Source of the DNA: CAWDVK01 sp963805715
GTDB lineage: Bacteria > Actinomycetota > Actinomycetes > Streptosporangiales > Streptosporangiaceae
Assembly (NCBI GenBank): GCA_963805715.1
Contig: CAWDVK010000003.1
Coordinates: 1-15,493 of the forward strand
DNA length: 15,493 nt
Direction of reading: 5' to 3'
Under the pieces are notes generated by a model. It saw only the letters and a program-made list of their open reading frames with translations, had not been told where the DNA came from and searched no databases. Numbering within the stretch: the stretch's first letter is position 1; the number at the start of each line of letters is the position of its first letter. Both the position numbers and the translations under genes were made by a program. Below, piece by piece: positions 13,895 to 15,493 of this stretch.

Positions 13895-14077
13895 GACCGG
13901 GTTCCTTTCACTGACCCCTCGAGCACCCTGGCGGTCGGCGACAGCCGGGCCCTCGGTGTCTATGACCGACGCTACGGTAGTCTCAGAAAACTAGCAAACA
14001 ATTTCTTGAATTCATACGACATTCATGCAGACGTAAGCAATGAGTTTCCGGAAACGAAACGTGCTAGATTATGGGGC
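13895..14077. promoter_or_regulatory. Divergent promoter region with a perfect palindromic operator candidate
   Basis: The stretch from about 13975 to 14070 is far richer in A/T than its surroundings. GTTTCCGGAAAC (14044-14055) is a perfect 12-bp palindrome. TAGATT (14065-14070) is a good -10 hexamer ending only seven bases before ATG 14078, so the regulator mRNA is probably leaderless. The palindrome overlaps the expected -35 position, which fits autorepression. On the other strand a TTGTTT/TACCGT pair with 16-base spacing (13969-13996) could serve the SDR operon; this is weak. Confidence 0.6.
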
Positions 14078-14422
14078 ATGCGGGACTGGAGTTTCCTGAC
14101 TAACCATGCCCGGGTGCTGCTGTGCATCGCCCACGACCCGGGCGCGCGGCTGCGCGATATCGCGGCCAGCCTGGGCGTTACCGAGCGCAGCGCTCACGGC
14201 ATCATCACCGACCTGGTCGATGCCGGCTACGTGATAAAGCAGAGAGACGGCCGCCGCAACCGCTACCAGATCGATGCGGGCCTGCCGCTGCGCGAACCCG
14301 GCAGCAGGGAGCCAGCCATCGGCGAGGTCCTCGCTGTGCTGCTGAGAGGCAAGGACGGTCTCGCCGGGGCGGATGGCCGCGCTGCGGCGGACGGGGCAGG
14401 CGTATCACCGCGCAGTCGATGA
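14078..14422 (+). CDS. Small winged-helix (MarR/ArsR-like) transcriptional regulator
   Basis: 114 residues from ATG 14078; the frame is open upstream to 13829, but that part crosses the AT-rich promoter region and is not protein-like. MRDWSFLTNHARVLLCIAHD begins the fold. ARLRDIAASLGVTERSAHGI (23-42) is the HTH, and LVDAGYVIKQRDGRRNRYQI (46-65) is the recognition-helix end plus wing with the typical basic hairpin. It belongs to the one-domain regulators annotated as HTH or MarR-family in actinomycetes. A dimerisation or ligand domain is not evident. After about residue 90 the tail becomes low-complexity (Gly/Ala) and may be read-through into decayed DNA, the original end having been lost. It likely represses the divergent SDR operon. 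Confidence 0.8.
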   Translation: MRDWSFLTNHARVLLCIAHDPGARLRDIAASLGVTERSAHGIITDLVDAGYVIKQRDGRRNRYQIDAGLPLREPGSREPAIGEVLAVLLRGKDGLAGADGRAAADGAGVSPRSR

Positions 14423-14430
14423 TCACGGTG

Positions 14431-14886
14431 TCAACGCGCAGCGCAGCTGACCGCGGTCCTCGGCCAGGTCCGCACCGGTCCAGATCCGTAACCAGGCCAG
14501 GGTGCGCCTGTGGTACGAGGAGAAATTCGGCGTGCCGTGCCCGCCGCATCAGTCCACCGAGGCAGCCGGGTCGGAAATGGCACGAATGCTACGACGAGCA
14601 GGAGCAGCAGATCGAGCCGCAGGAAGATCGAATCGGTCCGCGCGAGCCGGTCGGTCGGACCCGTGTGAGCGAGCCACCCCATGCTAATCGTCAGGAAGCT
14701 GACGGTGTACGCGAGGAAGGATGGCCAGGCGTGCAGCAGCTGCTGAAGCGCCGTGCCCGGCGGATGGAGCGCGAGGTCGACCACGAGCAGCGTGCTGGCG
14801 AATCCGAAGGTGCCGTCGCTGAATGCCTCCATCCGGCCCTTGTCGAGCGACCGGCGTCGGCCCGGGGTGTCCTCATCCCCTGGCAC
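14431..14886 (-). pseudogene. TMEM175-like potassium channel family protein, truncated
   Basis: GTG at 14886 with GAGGGGG seven bases upstream starts a protein whose RMEAFSDGTFGFASTLLVVDL-type segment (from residue 18) carries the FSDG signature of TMEM175 channels, here with the start of TM1. TM2 (LHAWPSFLAYTVSFLTISMG) and TM3 (LRLDLLLLLVVAFVPFPTRL) follow. Homology stops at residue 108 (about 14563), where antisense DNA of another remnant begins; the frame runs on as Arg/Pro-rich nonsense to 14431. Bacterial TMEM175 proteins are usually about 200 residues with six helices, four subunits forming a K+-permeable pore. Half the protein is missing, so it is a pseudogene made by a deletion/fusion at 14563-14568. 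Confidence 0.75.
14481..14567 (+). pseudogene. Nucleotidyltransferase-like scrap
   Basis: The plus strand reads QIRNQARVRLWYEEKFGVPC and then PPHQSTEAA. This matches my memory of a segment (RLWYE-x-x-FG-x-x-x-PP-x-x-ST-x-A-I) in actinobacterial nucleotidyltransferase-family proteins. The similarity ends abruptly at about 14567, where the antisense TMEM175-like remnant begins, and nothing upstream continues it in frame. About 29 codons remain of a protein of roughly 200 residues. Assignment is from one motif only. Confidence 0.4.
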
Positions 14887-14906
14887 GGCAATGCCCCCTC
14901 GCCCCG

Positions 14907-14938
14907 ACCGATGATGGCAACCACCGATGATGGCAACC
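14907..14938. repeat. Two tandem copies of a 16-bp repeat
   Basis: ACCGATGATGGCAACC at 14907-14922 is followed directly by an identical copy at 14923-14938. It lies just upstream of the truncated TMEM175-like gene, 20 bases before its GTG. It could be slippage or paired binding sites. Confidence 0.8.
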
Positions 14939-15017
14939 AAGCTAGCGGTTGTCCGGTCATGCGCCACGGCATTACTGTCCGGCTTGACGTCCCGGCGAAG
15001 CGCTGGGCGGTCACGTC

Positions 15018-15493
15018 ATGACCCCGGCGCCGCAGCAGGGCGGCGGCCCGGCCGGTGCTCGCGGCAGCGGCCCTGGCGTCATCACGCCAGATGGCTGCGC
15101 CGTTGACTTCTACGCGCTGCTGCCGCCGGGCCCGGAACCGGGCATCGTGCACGCTGCGGCGCCCCTGGCAGGCGCCTCCATCCTCGAAGCTCGGATCGGG
15201 TGCGGGCCGCGTCACCCGCCCGCTGGCGAGACTCGGCCATCCGGTCGTCGCCGTTGACGAGTCCGCCGAGATGCTGGCGCACATCGGCGAGGCGGAGAGG
15301 GTCTGCGCGCGGATCGAGGACCTGGCCCTGGACCGGACTTTCGACGTGGTCCTGCTCGCATCCCACCTCCTGAACGTGGCCGACGAGCAGATCAGGCTGG
15401 CGTTGCTGCGCACCTGCGCGCGGCATGTGTCCCCGGCCGGATGCGTCATCATCCAGTACCACCCGCCTGGCTGGTTCGCCAGCGCATCAGCGG
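15018..15493 (+). pseudogene. Class I SAM-dependent methyltransferase with a frameshift, runs off the window
   Basis: ATG at 15018 opens a protein reading CAVDFYALLPPGPEPGIVHA and then GASILE. One extra base at 15189 throws the frame off, and the original frame stops at 15257. From 15190 the right frame continues LGSGAGRVTRPLARLGHPVV, then AVDESAEMLAHI, FDVVLLASHLLNV and CARHVSPAGCVIIQYHP to the window end. Motif I (E-LGSGAGR), the acidic end of beta-2 (VDES), and the FDVVLLASH motif are those of class I Rossmann methyltransferases, which transfer a methyl group from S-adenosylmethionine; the substrate is unknown. Either a true lesion inside motif I or a sequencing error. The C-terminal part is beyond the window. 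Confidence 0.8.

Noticed and set aside
1..15493. CRISPR array or classical defence genes
   Set aside because: No regularly spaced repeats, no nuclease, toxin or restriction genes found; all nuclease-like folds here are recombinases or transposases.

Overview
The window is very GC-rich and uses many GTG starts, purine-rich ribosome binding sites and G/C-ending codons. This fits a high-GC actinomycete of the Streptosporangiales/Streptomyces kind; the exact taxon cannot be read from the sequence. There are no rRNA or tRNA genes and no CRISPR array.

Left part, 1 to about 9017: three mobile elements nested in one another. The outer one, read on the minus strand, is a transposon with a zinc-finger/HTH protein (DUF6431 type), a DDE (rve) transposase and an ExeA/TniB-like AAA ATPase. 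Its far end lies beyond base 1. A compact Tn554-like element (tnpA, tnpB, tnpC; about 4031-7466) sits inside the transposase gene. A compact large-serine-recombinase element (about 139-3220) with three small genes sits inside the ATPase gene, exactly in the Walker A codons. Removing both insertions on paper restores both genes: the transposase becomes DD(35)E with a normal spacing, and the ATPase regains GEVGAGKT with one copy of a 3-bp core. This double reconstruction is the strongest result here.

Middle, 9018-11680: a terminator abuts the transposon end. It is followed by a decaying stretch: a truncated glycerophosphodiester phosphodiesterase start, a frameshifted pentapeptide/DinB gene, an ABC-2 permease without its ATPase (carrying a perfect 15-bp palindrome and an in-frame 27-bp duplication), and a scrap resembling an alkyl sulfatase C-terminus.

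Right part, 11680-14422: an intact minus-strand operon (SDR-type dehydrogenase, six-helix membrane protein, cupin) with overlapping or nearly abutting genes. It diverges from a small winged-helix regulator across an AT-rich promoter region with a perfect 12-bp palindrome; the regulator probably controls the operon and itself.

Right end, 14423-15493: a second decay zone with a nucleotidyltransferase scrap joined to a truncated TMEM175-like channel gene, a 16-bp tandem repeat, and a SAM methyltransferase gene with a one-base frameshift that runs off the window. The mix of nested elements and broken genes suggests a plastic accessory region, perhaps a chromosome arm (inference).
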